Assembly: GCF_000585375.1 (NCBI RefSeq) | Contig: NZ_KK073874.1 | Coordinates: 5,538,067 to 5,602,066, forward strand | DNA from: Cryptosporangium arvum DSM 44712 | GTDB taxonomy: Bacteria > Actinomycetota > Actinomycetes > Mycobacteriales > Cryptosporangiaceae | Direction of reading: 5' to 3' | Length of the DNA stretch: 64,000 nt | Part shown: positions 52,204-60,554 of the stretch, piece by piece | Layout of the letters: every line of letters starts with the position of its first letter | Numbering within the stretch: position 1 is the first letter of the stretch | The notes under the pieces: model-generated | The model's input: the letters and a program-made list of their open reading frames with translations, nothing else | The model's database searches: none | What the model was told of the DNA's origin: nothing | Position numbers and translations under genes: made by a program

Positions 52204-53648
52204 GGCTGCGTGCTCCTGTCGTTCCGGCCCTGCGGCCAGGCGATCACCGGCCCGGCGACGTCGGTCATCCGCGCCAGCCAGCGGTCGTCGGTGCGGAGCG
52301 GCAGACCGGCGCCCGACTCGCCGTGGACCGCATGACGCAGCCGCCGCGCGTGCCCGTCGGCGTCCGGCGCGGGCCCGTCCGGCGTCCAGACCTCCACCGG
52401 CACCGGAACCCCGAGCGAACCGGCCAGCTCGGTGAGCGCCGCCACCTGGCTCCCCGCGTCGCCCCGGCCGTCGCCCACCCCGGGCGGCGCGTCGAGGACG
52501 GCCAGGACGGGGCGTGCGGGACTCGCCAGGCGGGCGACCAGCGCGGCGGCGATCGCGAAGCCGGGGGCGACGCGGGTGGCGGGCACGACGACGCTGTCGA
52601 GCACGGTGGTGCCCACGGTCCGGGCGACCCAGTACCCGGCCGTGCCCGGGTCGGCGGCGACCAGCCCTCCGCGCGCCGCGATCTCGCCGTAGTTCCTGGT
52701 CACGCGCGAGGGCGGCAGCGGCGCGGTGTCGAGGGCCCAGCCCCGTTGCGTCGCCTCGGCGAGCCGGTGACGCAGCGGTGGCATCGGCGCCATCCCGGCC
52801 GGGCGACGCCAGCGCTCGGCGAGCGCACCGAGCGTGCCGGGCGCCACCACGACGTGCGGCGCGAGTTGCCAGCGCGCGGCCGCGGCCTCGTCCCGATCGA
52901 CGCCGACCGCGACGATCAGGTCCGCGTCGGCCAGCCCGGCCAGGCGGAAATCGTCGCGCTGCAGGCCGATCGTCGCCCAGTGGTGTGCGCTCGACCAGCC
53001 GAAGATGCCCTTCGCGCCCCACGTGTTGAGCACCCCGACCTGCCCGGCGGTCGCGAACGCGTGCAGGCCGGCCACGGCTCCGGCGGTGACGACCCCGGGC
53101 CCGGCGAGCACGACCGGCCGCTCGGCGGCTTCCAGCCGGGCGAGCACCCCGTCCGACCCGTCCGGCGCCACCGCGGCCTCCGCCGGGTCGGGCATGCTCG
53201 CCGCCCCGACCGGTCGGCCCAGGTCCAGTTCGACGCGGAGCGCCAGCCCCCTGCCCGCGGCCGCCGCCTCGGCCGCGATCCCCACCAGCTCCGCGACCCG
53301 CTCGGCCTCGTCGAGCAGTACGAGCCACCCCGCCGCGGGATCGCCGTCCGTGGGGACACGCGCTCCCGGGGCCGCGGGGGGCCGGCCGCCGGCCCGCCCC
53401 GGGGCGGGCGTTCCGATCGTGAGGACTCCGTCCACCCAGGACGCGGCCCGCTCGCGGTGCACCCGCTCGTGCGCGGCGACCAGCGTCGGGGCCAGCCCGG
53501 CCGGTGCCCGCGCGGTGACCGGCAGCCCGCGCCCCGCGTCGCCGTAGATCGCCCGGACCCCGGACCGGCGGAGCGCGCGCCACAACCGCTGCGCCACGGT
53601 CTCGCGCGGCGTGGTCCCGCGGGCCGCCCGCAGCGCGGGCTCACCCAC
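52200..53648 (-). CDS. Divergent thiamine-diphosphate-enzyme-like protein
   Basis: A 482-aa protein with an acetolactate-synthase-like plan: RLWRALRRSGVRAIYGDAGR at the N-domain, a central Rossmann-like domain (VLAGPGVVTAGAVAGLHAFA, FGWSSAHHWATIGLQRDDFR, ADLIVAVGVDRDEAAA) and a C-domain with few TPP features. The catalytic Glu of the PYR domain is not visible (AHERVHRERAA may occupy the region) and the GDG-N25-N TPP motif is not evident. It may be a degenerate or structural relative, or use another cofactor. GTG 53648 overlaps the acyl-CoA dehydrogenase end by 8 nt. Confidence 0.65.
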   Translation of the reverse strand: MGEPALRAARGTTPRETVAQRLWRALRRSGVRAIYGDAGRGLPVTARAPAGLAPTLVAAHERVHRERAASWVDGVLTIGTPAPGRAGGRPPAAPGARVPTDGDPAAGWLVLLDEAERVAELVGIAAEAAAAGRGLALRVELDLGRPVGAASMPDPAEAAVAPDGSDGVLARLEAAERPVVLAGPGVVTAGAVAGLHAFATAGQVGVLNTWGAKGIFGWSSAHHWATIGLQRDDFRLAGLADADLIVAVGVDRDEAAAARWQLAPHVVVAPGTLGALAERWRRPAGMAPMPPLRHRLAEATQRGWALDTAPLPPSRVTRNYGEIAARGGLVAADPGTAGYWVARTVGTTVLDSVVVPATRVAPGFAIAAALVARLASPARPVLAVLDAPPGVGDGRGDAGSQVAALTELAGSLGVPVPVEVWTPDGPAPDADGHARRLRHAVHGESGAGLPLRTDDRWLARMTDVAGPVIAWPQGRNDRSTQP

Positions 53649-54909
53649 GGGGCACCTCCCGCCAGGGCCGGCCCTCCCAGGGATCGGGTTCCCGGGGTAG
53701 CCCGAGCACGCGCTCGGCGATGATGTTCTTGTTCACCTCGCTGGTGCCGCCCTCGATCGTGTTCGCGCGGCTGCGTAACGCGCCGCGCACCTCCGCCGGC
53801 ATGCCGACGTGGTAGGCGTCCGCGTCCCACTCCGCGACCGGCCAGGTCGTCCGCCCCGGCCCCAGCAGCGACGCCGCCCGCGCCTGGATCCGCTGGTTGA
53901 GCTCGGAGCCGTGCACCTTGCCGATCGAGCTCTCCGGCCCCGGCGGCCGCCCGGCCTTCAGCGTGGCCCGCACCCGCGCGTTGGTCCACGCACGGAGCTG
54001 CTCCTCGGCCCAGAGCCGGGTGACGTCGGCGCGCACGAGCGGGTCGGCCCAGCCCCCGCGCTCCTTCGCGATCCGCACCAACCGGCTCGCCCCGGCGCCG
54101 CCGACGCGGTCCACCCCGCCGGACCCCGACCCGGACACCATCTGCCGCTCGCCCGACAACGTCGCCCGCGCGACGGCCCAGCCGTCGTCCACCGCGCCGA
54201 CGCGCTGGTCGTCCGGCACCCACGCCCCGGTGAGGAACACCTCGTTGAAGTCGACCTCGCCGCCGAGGTGACGCAACGGCCGGATCTCGACGCCGGGCTG
54301 GTGCAGCTCGATCAGGAAGTAGGTCAGCCCGGCGCGTTTGGGCACACCGGGGTCGGTGCGGGCGAGCAGCACGGCGTAGTCGGCGAGGTGCGCCCAGGTC
54401 GTCCACACCTTCTGCCCGCTGATGCGCCAGCCGTCGCCGTCGCGGTCCGCGCGGGTCGCGAGCGAGGCCAGGTCGCTACCGGCGCCCGGTTCGCTGAAGA
54501 GCTGGCACCAGACCTCCTCGTTGCGCACGATCGGCGGGAGGAAACGCCGCCGCTGGTCCTCGGTGCCGGAGGCGAACAGCGCGGGCGCGGCGAGGTTCAG
54601 GCCGAGCGGGTTGAGGCGGGGCAAGTGGTACGGGCGCAGCGCGCGGTCGGCCGCGGCCGCGAGCTCCGGAGCCCAGTCGAGGCCGCCGTACGCGACCGGC
54701 CACGCCGGCACCGCCAGCCCGGATCGGGCGAACGTGGGATACCAGTCGCGGTACTCCGCGGCGGTGCGGACTCCGCGGACCGCGGCCGCGCCACCCTCGT
54801 CGGCCGCGCGCACCCAGGCCGGCGGCACGTGCTTCCGGACCCAGGCCAGCGCGGCACCGGCGGCCGCGTCCGGAGTGGTGGCAGCCACGAGTCCCGGCGG
54901 CGGAGTCAT
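53641..54909 (-). CDS. Acyl-CoA dehydrogenase
   Basis: A 422-aa FAD enzyme: WPVAYGGLDWAPELAAAADR, WCQLFSEPGAGSDLASLATR, ISGQKVWTTWAHLADYAVLL, GGEVDFNEVFLTGAWVP and RSRANTIEGGTSEVNKNIIA, where the Glu of EGGTSEV lies in the usual catalytic loop. This type is frequent in steroid-ring and side-chain clusters. It is the first gene of a long minus-strand operon (54909 to 48624) and is divergent from a second acyl-CoA dehydrogenase, with which it may form a heterotetramer. Confidence 0.95.
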   Translation of the reverse strand: MTPPPGLVAATTPDAAAGAALAWVRKHVPPAWVRAADEGGAAAVRGVRTAAEYRDWYPTFARSGLAVPAWPVAYGGLDWAPELAAAADRALRPYHLPRLNPLGLNLAAPALFASGTEDQRRRFLPPIVRNEEVWCQLFSEPGAGSDLASLATRADRDGDGWRISGQKVWTTWAHLADYAVLLARTDPGVPKRAGLTYFLIELHQPGVEIRPLRHLGGEVDFNEVFLTGAWVPDDQRVGAVDDGWAVARATLSGERQMVSGSGSGGVDRVGGAGASRLVRIAKERGGWADPLVRADVTRLWAEEQLRAWTNARVRATLKAGRPPGPESSIGKVHGSELNQRIQARAASLLGPGRTTWPVAEWDADAYHVGMPAEVRGALRSRANTIEGGTSEVNKNIIAERVLGLPREPDPWEGRPWREVPRG

Positions 54910-54937
54910 GGGAGGAGGGTAGTCGGATCGCAGATTT

Positions 54938-54968
54938 TATACAAAGTACTTGATGTAACTTGGACGTC
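54938..54968. promoter_or_regulatory. Divergent acyl-CoA dehydrogenase promoter with TGTATA element
   Basis: Minus-strand TGTATAAAATCTGCG (TGTATA at 54943-54938) resembles the elements at 39314 and 41206 and supplies a -10 TATAAA for the 54909 gene. On the plus strand, TAACTT at 54956-54961 lies 7 nt before ATG 54969, a possible near-leaderless start. Confidence 0.55.
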
Positions 54969-56000
54969 ATGGACTCCGACGTCGGTGCGCTCGCGGCGCG
55001 GCTGTTCGCCGACTCCTGCCCGCCGGAGCGGGTACGGGAGCTGATGGCGACCCCGGCCGGGTACGACCGGGACGCGTGGCGACGCTGGGCCCGCGACACC
55101 GGGCTCGCGGGACTCGGCGTCCCGGCTCGCTACGGCGGGCTCGGATCGCCGCTGCCGGACCTGGCCGAGGTGTTCGAGGCGGCCGGGCGGACGCTCGTGT
55201 GCGCGCCGCTGCTCTCGACCGTCGGGCTTGCGGTCCCGCTGCTGCTGGCCGCCGACGACCAGGGCGCGGCCGAACGCTGGCTCCCGGGCCTGGCCGCCGG
55301 CACGACGACCGCGACGGCTGCGATCCCGGCACCGGCCGAGCCCCCCGTGACGGTGCGCGGCGGCCGGCTGTCCGGACGGGTCGAGCGCGTGATCGACGGC
55401 GCGACGGCCGACCTCGTCCTGGTCGTCGCCGGAGCCGAGGGGTTGTTCGCCGTGGACACCACCGGCCTGACCCGCCGGCCGCTGATGAGCCTCGACCTCA
55501 CCCGGCGCCAGGCCTCGATCGAGTTCGACGGCACACCGGCCACCCGGATCGGCACCGCGGGCGCCCGGATCGAGCAGGCTCTCGACGTCACCCGCGTCCT
55601 GCTCGCGGCCGAGCTCGTCGGCGTCGCCCAGCAGTGTCTGGACAGCACGGTCGCGTACGCGAAGCAGCGGGTCCAGTTCGGCCGCCCGATCGGCTCGTTC
55701 CAGGCGGTCAAGCAGCGCGCCGCCGACATGCTCGTCCGGGTCGAGCTCGCCCGCTCCGCCGCGCACCACGCGGCCGCGCACCCCGGCGAGCCCCCGGTCG
55801 CCGCGCTGGCCAAGGCCTACTGCGCCGAGGCCGCCACGTCGGTCGCCGCCGACACGATCCAGCTCCACGGGGGCATCGGCTTCACCTGGGAGCACCCGGC
55901 GCATCTCTACTACAAACGCGCCCTCACCGACGACGAGATTCTCGGCGCGGCGGCCACGCAGTGGGCCCGGGTGAGCGACCATCTCGATCGTGTCCTCTGA
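54969..56000 (+). CDS. Acyl-CoA dehydrogenase (short, beta-type)
   Basis: A 343-aa acyl-CoA dehydrogenase. GLAGLGVPARYGGLGSPLPD, GRVERVIDGATADLVLVVAG, VAYAKQRVQFGRPIGSFQAV and IQLHGGIGFTWEHPAHLYYK are FadE features. The final part (ALTDDEILGAAATQWARV) has no Tyr-Glu-Gly-Thr catalytic loop, so it may be the non-basic subunit of a heteromer, as in steroid-type FadE pairs. ATG 54969 is chosen; TTG 54960 is open. Its 3' end overlaps the CaiB gene by 11 nt. Confidence 0.92.
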   Translation: MDSDVGALAARLFADSCPPERVRELMATPAGYDRDAWRRWARDTGLAGLGVPARYGGLGSPLPDLAEVFEAAGRTLVCAPLLSTVGLAVPLLLAADDQGAAERWLPGLAAGTTTATAAIPAPAEPPVTVRGGRLSGRVERVIDGATADLVLVVAGAEGLFAVDTTGLTRRPLMSLDLTRRQASIEFDGTPATRIGTAGARIEQALDVTRVLLAAELVGVAQQCLDSTVAYAKQRVQFGRPIGSFQAVKQRAADMLVRVELARSAAHHAAAHPGEPPVAALAKAYCAEAATSVAADTIQLHGGIGFTWEHPAHLYYKRALTDDEILGAAATQWARVSDHLDRVL

Positions 56001-57186
56001 ACGCGGCCCCCTCGCGGGCGTCACCGTCGTCGCACTGGAGCAGGCCGTGGCCGCTCCGATGGCCACCCGCACCCTCGGCGACCTCGGCGCCCGCGTCGTG
56101 AAGATCGAGAACCCGCGCGGTGGCGACTTCACCCGCACCTACGACCAGGTCGTGAACGGGCAGGCCGCGCACTTCGTCTGGCTCAACCGGGGCAAGGAGT
56201 CGGTGGCGCTGAACGTCCGGCACCCGGACGGCCGCGCGGTGCTCGACCGGCTGCTCGCCCGCGCCGACGTGCTGGTCTCCAACCTCGCTCCCGGCGCGAC
56301 GGCCCGCCTCGGTCTCGCGCCCGACGAGCTCGAACGCGACCATCCGCACCTGACCAGCGTCGAGATGAGCGGGTACGGAACCGGTGGGCCGCTCTCCGGG
56401 AAGCGGGCCTACGACCTGCTGGTGCAGGCGGAGACCGGGGTCTGCTCGCTGACCGGGACGCCGGACGCGCCGGCGAAGCCGGGGCCTCCGTTCGCCGACG
56501 GCATCACCGGGCTGTACGCCGCGATCTCGGTGCTGGGCGCGCTGGCCGAACGCCGGGTCACCGGGCGCGGGGCCCGCATCGCGGTGAGCATGTTCGACGC
56601 GATGGCCGAGTTCATGGGCTACCCGCTGACCTGGACCGCGGCGACCGGCGTCGAGCAGGAGCCGGTCGGGATGGGCTCCCCCGCGGTCGCGCCGTACGGG
56701 GCGTTCCCGACCGCGGACGGCCGGACGGTCGTGCTCGGCACCACGAACGACGCCGAGTGGACGCGCCTGGCGGCCCTGCTCGGTGAGCCCGGGCTGGCCG
56801 AGCGGTACCCCGACAACCCGTCCCGGGTGGCGCACCGCGCCGACCTCGACGCGATCGTCGGAGCCTGGTGCGCGGCCCGTCCGCTGGCCGAGATCCAGGC
56901 GGCGGCCGACGCGGCCGGCATCGGCAACGCGGTGTACCGGACGACGAGCGAGGTGCTCGCCCATCCGCAGCTGGCGTCGCGTGACCGCTGGCGCGCGGTC
57001 GACACCCCGGGCGGGCCGGTCGACGCGCTGCTGCCGCCGCCGATCGTCGCGGGGCGCACCGCGCCGATGGGACCGGTGCCCGCTCTCGGCGAACATACCG
57101 ATGCGGTTCTCGCCGAACTCGGATACACCTCGGAGGACGTCGCCGAGCTGCGCGCCGCGCAGGTGCTGGGACCACTGGAGGACTGA
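55990..57186 (+). CDS. CaiB/BaiF-family CoA-transferase
   Basis: A 398-aa class III CoA-transferase: LAGVTVVALEQAVAAPMATR, LGDLGARVVKIENPRGGDFT, LNRGKESVALNVRHPDGRAV, LAPGATARLGLAPDELERDH and RGARIAVSMFDAMAEFMGYP. This is the third CaiB gene of the island, implying CoA exchange at several steps or on isomeric acids. It overlaps the acyl-CoA dehydrogenases on both sides (11 nt, then 1 nt) in a three-gene plus-strand operon. Confidence 0.94.
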   Translation: MSSERGPLAGVTVVALEQAVAAPMATRTLGDLGARVVKIENPRGGDFTRTYDQVVNGQAAHFVWLNRGKESVALNVRHPDGRAVLDRLLARADVLVSNLAPGATARLGLAPDELERDHPHLTSVEMSGYGTGGPLSGKRAYDLLVQAETGVCSLTGTPDAPAKPGPPFADGITGLYAAISVLGALAERRVTGRGARIAVSMFDAMAEFMGYPLTWTAATGVEQEPVGMGSPAVAPYGAFPTADGRTVVLGTTNDAEWTRLAALLGEPGLAERYPDNPSRVAHRADLDAIVGAWCAARPLAEIQAAADAAGIGNAVYRTTSEVLAHPQLASRDRWRAVDTPGGPVDALLPPPIVAGRTAPMGPVPALGEHTDAVLAELGYTSEDVAELRAAQVLGPLED

Positions 57187-58343
57187 TGGACAACGCTGAC
57201 CTGGCCGAGATCGTCGCCGCGGTGCGGACGTTCGTGCACAACGAGGTGGTTCCGCGCGAGGAGGAGATCGACGCCACGGACGCGGTGCCCGAGTCGCTCG
57301 TCGCCGCGTGCAAGGACATGGGGTTGTACGGCTTCACGATCCCCGCGCAGTACGGAGGGCTCGGCCTGACCGTGACCCAGGAGATCGAGCTGGTCTTCGA
57401 GCTGGGCTGGACGACGCCGGCGCTGCGCTCGCTGTTCGGGACGAACAACGGCATCGCGGGGCACGTGCTGCTCGAGGGCGCCACCGACGAGCAGAAGAAG
57501 GAGTGGCTGCCGCGGCTGGCGTCCGGTGAGGTGACCGCGTCGTTCGCGCTGACCGAGGCCGACGCGGGGTCCGACCCGTCGTCGCTGACGACGAGCGCGC
57601 GCCGGGACGGCAACCGGTGGGTGCTGAACGGAGCCAAGCGTTACATCACGAACGCGCCGGTGGCCGACGTCTTCATGGTGTTCGCGCGGACCGACCCGGA
57701 CGCGCCGGGCAACCGGGGCATCACCGCGTTCCTGGTGCCGTCGGACACGCCCGGGGTGAGCGTGGCGCCGGCCGACCGCAAGATGGGCCAGTTCGGCGCC
57801 CACACCGCCGACGTCCACTTCGACGACGTCGTGCTCCCGCGGGACGCCGTGGTGGGCGGCGAGGAGGGCGTCAACGTCGGCTTCCGGACCGCGGCCCAGT
57901 GCCTGGCGCACGGGCGCGTCCAGATCGCGGCGCTGTGCGTGGGGATGGCGGGCCGCCTGGTGGCCGAGTCGGTGGAGTTCGCCCGGTCCCGCCGCTCCGG
58001 TGGCGCGCCGATCGCACGCTTCCAGCTCGTCCAGGGCCTGGTGGCCGACTCCGTGACCGACCACTACGCGGGCCGCGCGCTGGTGCGCGAGGTCGCGGCC
58101 GCGTACGACGCAGGCACCGACAAGATCACCGGCCCGTCGGCGGCCAAGTACTTCTGCTCCGAGATGGTGAACCGGGTGGCCGACCGGGCGGTCCAGATCC
58201 ACGGCGGAGCGGGTTACATGCGGGGGGTGGCGGTCGAACGGTTCTACCGGGACGCCCGGCTGTTCCGGATCTACGAGGGCACGAGCCAGATCCAGCAGGT
58301 GATCATCGCCCGCCAGACCCTGGGCCCCGCCGCCCGCGGCTGA
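57186..58343 (+). CDS. Acyl-CoA dehydrogenase
   Basis: A 385-aa canonical acyl-CoA dehydrogenase. SFALTEADAGSDPSSLTTSA, WVLNGAKRYITNAPVADVFM, KMGQFGAHTADVHFDDVVLP, VQIHGGAGYMRGVAVERFYR and the catalytic loop FRIYEGTSQIQQVIIARQTL (Glu in YEGT) are complete. It oxidises acyl-CoA to enoyl-CoA, passing electrons to ETF. GGAGG lies 5 nt before ATG, which overlaps the CaiB stop by 1 nt. Last gene of its operon. Confidence 0.96.
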   Translation: MDNADLAEIVAAVRTFVHNEVVPREEEIDATDAVPESLVAACKDMGLYGFTIPAQYGGLGLTVTQEIELVFELGWTTPALRSLFGTNNGIAGHVLLEGATDEQKKEWLPRLASGEVTASFALTEADAGSDPSSLTTSARRDGNRWVLNGAKRYITNAPVADVFMVFARTDPDAPGNRGITAFLVPSDTPGVSVAPADRKMGQFGAHTADVHFDDVVLPRDAVVGGEEGVNVGFRTAAQCLAHGRVQIAALCVGMAGRLVAESVEFARSRRSGGAPIARFQLVQGLVADSVTDHYAGRALVREVAAAYDAGTDKITGPSAAKYFCSEMVNRVADRAVQIHGGAGYMRGVAVERFYRDARLFRIYEGTSQIQQVIIARQTLGPAARG

Positions 58344-58389
58344 CCGGGCGAGACCGCCGCCCTCGACCGCGCCGTTCGGTGGCGAACAC

Positions 58390-58404
58390 CCGGGCTCAGC
58401 CCGG
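58390..58404. terminator. Short hairpin at convergent gene ends
   Basis: CCGGGC, loop TCA, GCCCGG: a 6-bp stem whose loop is the ligase stop codon. It lies between the converging acyl-CoA dehydrogenase and ligase genes and is a weak terminator at best. Confidence 0.35.
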
Positions 58405-59772
58405 CGTCGTGCGTGCCCGGAGCGTCAACTCGGCGCGGCGGAGTTTGCCGACCTCGGTGCGCGGCAGGGCGTCGACCCGATGGAAGGCGACCGGCACCTT
58501 GTAGGCGACCAGGTGCTCGCGGCACCAGGCGACCAGGGCCTCGTCGGCGACCTCGTCGCCGACCACGAACGCCACCGGCACCTCGCCGAGGCGCGGGTCC
58601 GGAGCACCGACCACGGCGGCGTCGGTCACCGCCGGGTGGAGCCGGAGCACCTCCTCGACCTGCTCCGGGAACACCTTGTGGCCGCCCCGGTTGATCAGGT
58701 CACCGGCGCGGCCGGAGATCCAGACGAAGCCCTCGGGGTCGAGAACCGCCAGGTCTCCGGTGTCGACGTACCCGTCGGCGTCGACGCGGTCGTCGAGACG
58801 TTCGCCGGTCGCGTACCCCGACGCCCGGCGCGGCGGCTTCACCCAGAGCCGCCCCGCGGGGTCGAGACGCACGGACACGCCCGGCAGCGGACGGCCGGCC
58901 GCGCCGACCTTCTCCGGGTGCTCCCGGGCGTCGGCGGCCGTCCAGCCGATCACCTCACCGAGTTCGGCCTGCCCGTAGCTGTTGAGCACGAACGCCCCGA
59001 ACCGTTCGGTGAAGCGCCGGGCGTGCAGCGGGGAGAGCGGCGCGGTGATGCTGCGGACGTACTTCAGCGGGGACAGGGCCGGGACCTCGGACTCGGTGAG
59101 CATCGCGATCGCGGCCGGTGGGAGAACCGTGGACCGGATCCGGAACCGGGCCACCAGCGCCGCGAACTCCGCCGGCCGGAAGCGATCCATGATCACCAGC
59201 GCGGCGCCGGCCCGGAGCCCGAACAGTGCGTTGTAGATGCCGCTGTTGAGCGCGAGCGACACCGGGATCAGGTTCGGCGAAGGCGGCCGGCCCGGCGAAC
59301 CCGGCCCGCGCAGCGGACCCAGCACCCGGTCGAGCAACTCCAGGTAGCCCTCGTGCGTGTGCAGGATCGCCTTCGGGGTGCCGGTGGTGCCCGAGGTCCA
59401 GGTCACGAACGCCGTCCCGTCGTCGTAGCGACGTCCGCCGCCGAGCCGGGTGATCCCGGACGCCTCGACCAGGACCTCGGGTCGCGCCGCGGCCAGCGCG
59501 TGCTCGACCTCCGCGGCCGGAGCGGCCGCGTTCACCGGTACGAACACCGCGCCCGCCGTCCAGATCGCGGTCATCGCCACCACGGACTCCGGGCTGTTCG
59601 GTACGCGGACCGCCACCGCCGTGCCCGGCCGTACGCCCTCCGCACGCAGCCGGTCCGCGAGCTCATGCGCCGCCGTGCGGGCCGCGCCCGCGGTCATCGT
59701 GCGGTCCGCGGTGTGCAGCAACGCCTCGTCGTCGGCGAACGGATGCCGGAGCAGCAGGTCGGCGAGCGTCAT
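58396..59772 (-). CDS. AMP-forming acyl-CoA ligase
   Basis: A 458-aa ANL ligase, shorter than FadD. P-loop TWTSGTTGTPKAILHTHEGY, A5 NSYGQAELGEVIGW, hinge GYVDTGDLAVLDPEGFVWIS and GRAGDLINRGGHKVFPEQVE, and C-terminal Lys in LPRTEVGKLRRAEL. It should activate an acid (maybe an aryl or cyclic acid) to its CoA ester. ATG 59772 overlaps the dioxygenase stop by 1 nt. It is the last gene of the minus-strand operon that enters from the window edge. Confidence 0.93.
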   Translation of the reverse strand: MTLADLLLRHPFADDEALLHTADRTMTAGAARTAAHELADRLRAEGVRPGTAVAVRVPNSPESVVAMTAIWTAGAVFVPVNAAAPAAEVEHALAAARPEVLVEASGITRLGGGRRYDDGTAFVTWTSGTTGTPKAILHTHEGYLELLDRVLGPLRGPGSPGRPPSPNLIPVSLALNSGIYNALFGLRAGAALVIMDRFRPAEFAALVARFRIRSTVLPPAAIAMLTESEVPALSPLKYVRSITAPLSPLHARRFTERFGAFVLNSYGQAELGEVIGWTAADAREHPEKVGAAGRPLPGVSVRLDPAGRLWVKPPRRASGYATGERLDDRVDADGYVDTGDLAVLDPEGFVWISGRAGDLINRGGHKVFPEQVEEVLRLHPAVTDAAVVGAPDPRLGEVPVAFVVGDEVADEALVAWCREHLVAYKVPVAFHRVDALPRTEVGKLRRAELTLRARTTPG

Positions 59773-60554
59773 CACACCGGTCGGTCGCCGAACAGCGTGA
59801 CCCGGTGCAGCACGCGCTCGGCGCCCCCGGTGTCGCCGACGACCGCGTGCTGCGTGCACCGGTTGTCCCAGATCACCAGGTCACCGACCTGCCACTTGTG
59901 CCGGTAGACGTACTCGGCCCGGCCGACCCGCGCGTACAGGTATTCCAGCAGCGGCGCGCTCTCCTCCGGCGACCAGCCGTCGATGTGCGAGGTGTAGTCA
60001 CCGTTGACGAACAGCGCCTTCCGGCCGGTCACCGGGTGGGTGCGCACCACCGGGTGGGTCTGGGTGACCGCGCGGCGGTCCAGCCCGGCCGACTGCGCGA
60101 GCGTCGTGCCCTGGTGGACGGCGCGCAGTGTGCCGAGCGTCGCCCGCAGCCCCGGCGACAGATCGTCGTACGCCTGGGCGGCGTTCGACCACATCGTGTC
60201 GCCGCCGACCTCGGGGATCACCCGCGCGAGCAGCATGCTCAACGCCGGGGGCTGCTCGGCGTGGGTGGTGTCGGCGTGCCAGCGCTGGGTCAGCGGCGTC
60301 GGCTCGTGGATCTTCATCACGCCGGGGTGGCCCTCGATGCTGGGCACGTACGGGTGCACCGAGACCTCGCCCCAGCGGGCGGCGAACGCCAGCTGGTCGT
60401 CGGGCGTCATCGCCTGCTGACCACGGATGCAGATGACCTGATAGGTCAGGAACGCGTCCTGGATCGCGTCGAACGTCTCGTCGTCGACGCCGGCGGCCAG
60501 GTCGACGCCGGTGAGGATCGCGCCGAGCGCCGCGGAACACCTGTCGATCCTCAT
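59772..60554 (-). CDS. TauD/TfdA-family 2-oxoglutarate dioxygenase
   Basis: A 260-aa non-heme iron enzyme with the 2-His-1-Asp triad: His93 and Asp95 in QRWHADTTH, His236 in WDNRCTQHAV, and Arg251 in LHRVTLFGDRP for 2-oxoglutarate. It hydroxylates an unactivated C-H bond, often to cleave a C-O, C-N or C-S bond. In an acyl-CoA operon it probably opens or removes a group from the substrate before thiolysis (inference). ATG 60554 overlaps the thiolase stop (ATGA). Confidence 0.93.
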   Translation of the reverse strand: MRIDRCSAALGAILTGVDLAAGVDDETFDAIQDAFLTYQVICIRGQQAMTPDDQLAFAARWGEVSVHPYVPSIEGHPGVMKIHEPTPLTQRWHADTTHAEQPPALSMLLARVIPEVGGDTMWSNAAQAYDDLSPGLRATLGTLRAVHQGTTLAQSAGLDRRAVTQTHPVVRTHPVTGRKALFVNGDYTSHIDGWSPEESAPLLEYLYARVGRAEYVYRHKWQVGDLVIWDNRCTQHAVVGDTGGAERVLHRVTLFGDRPV

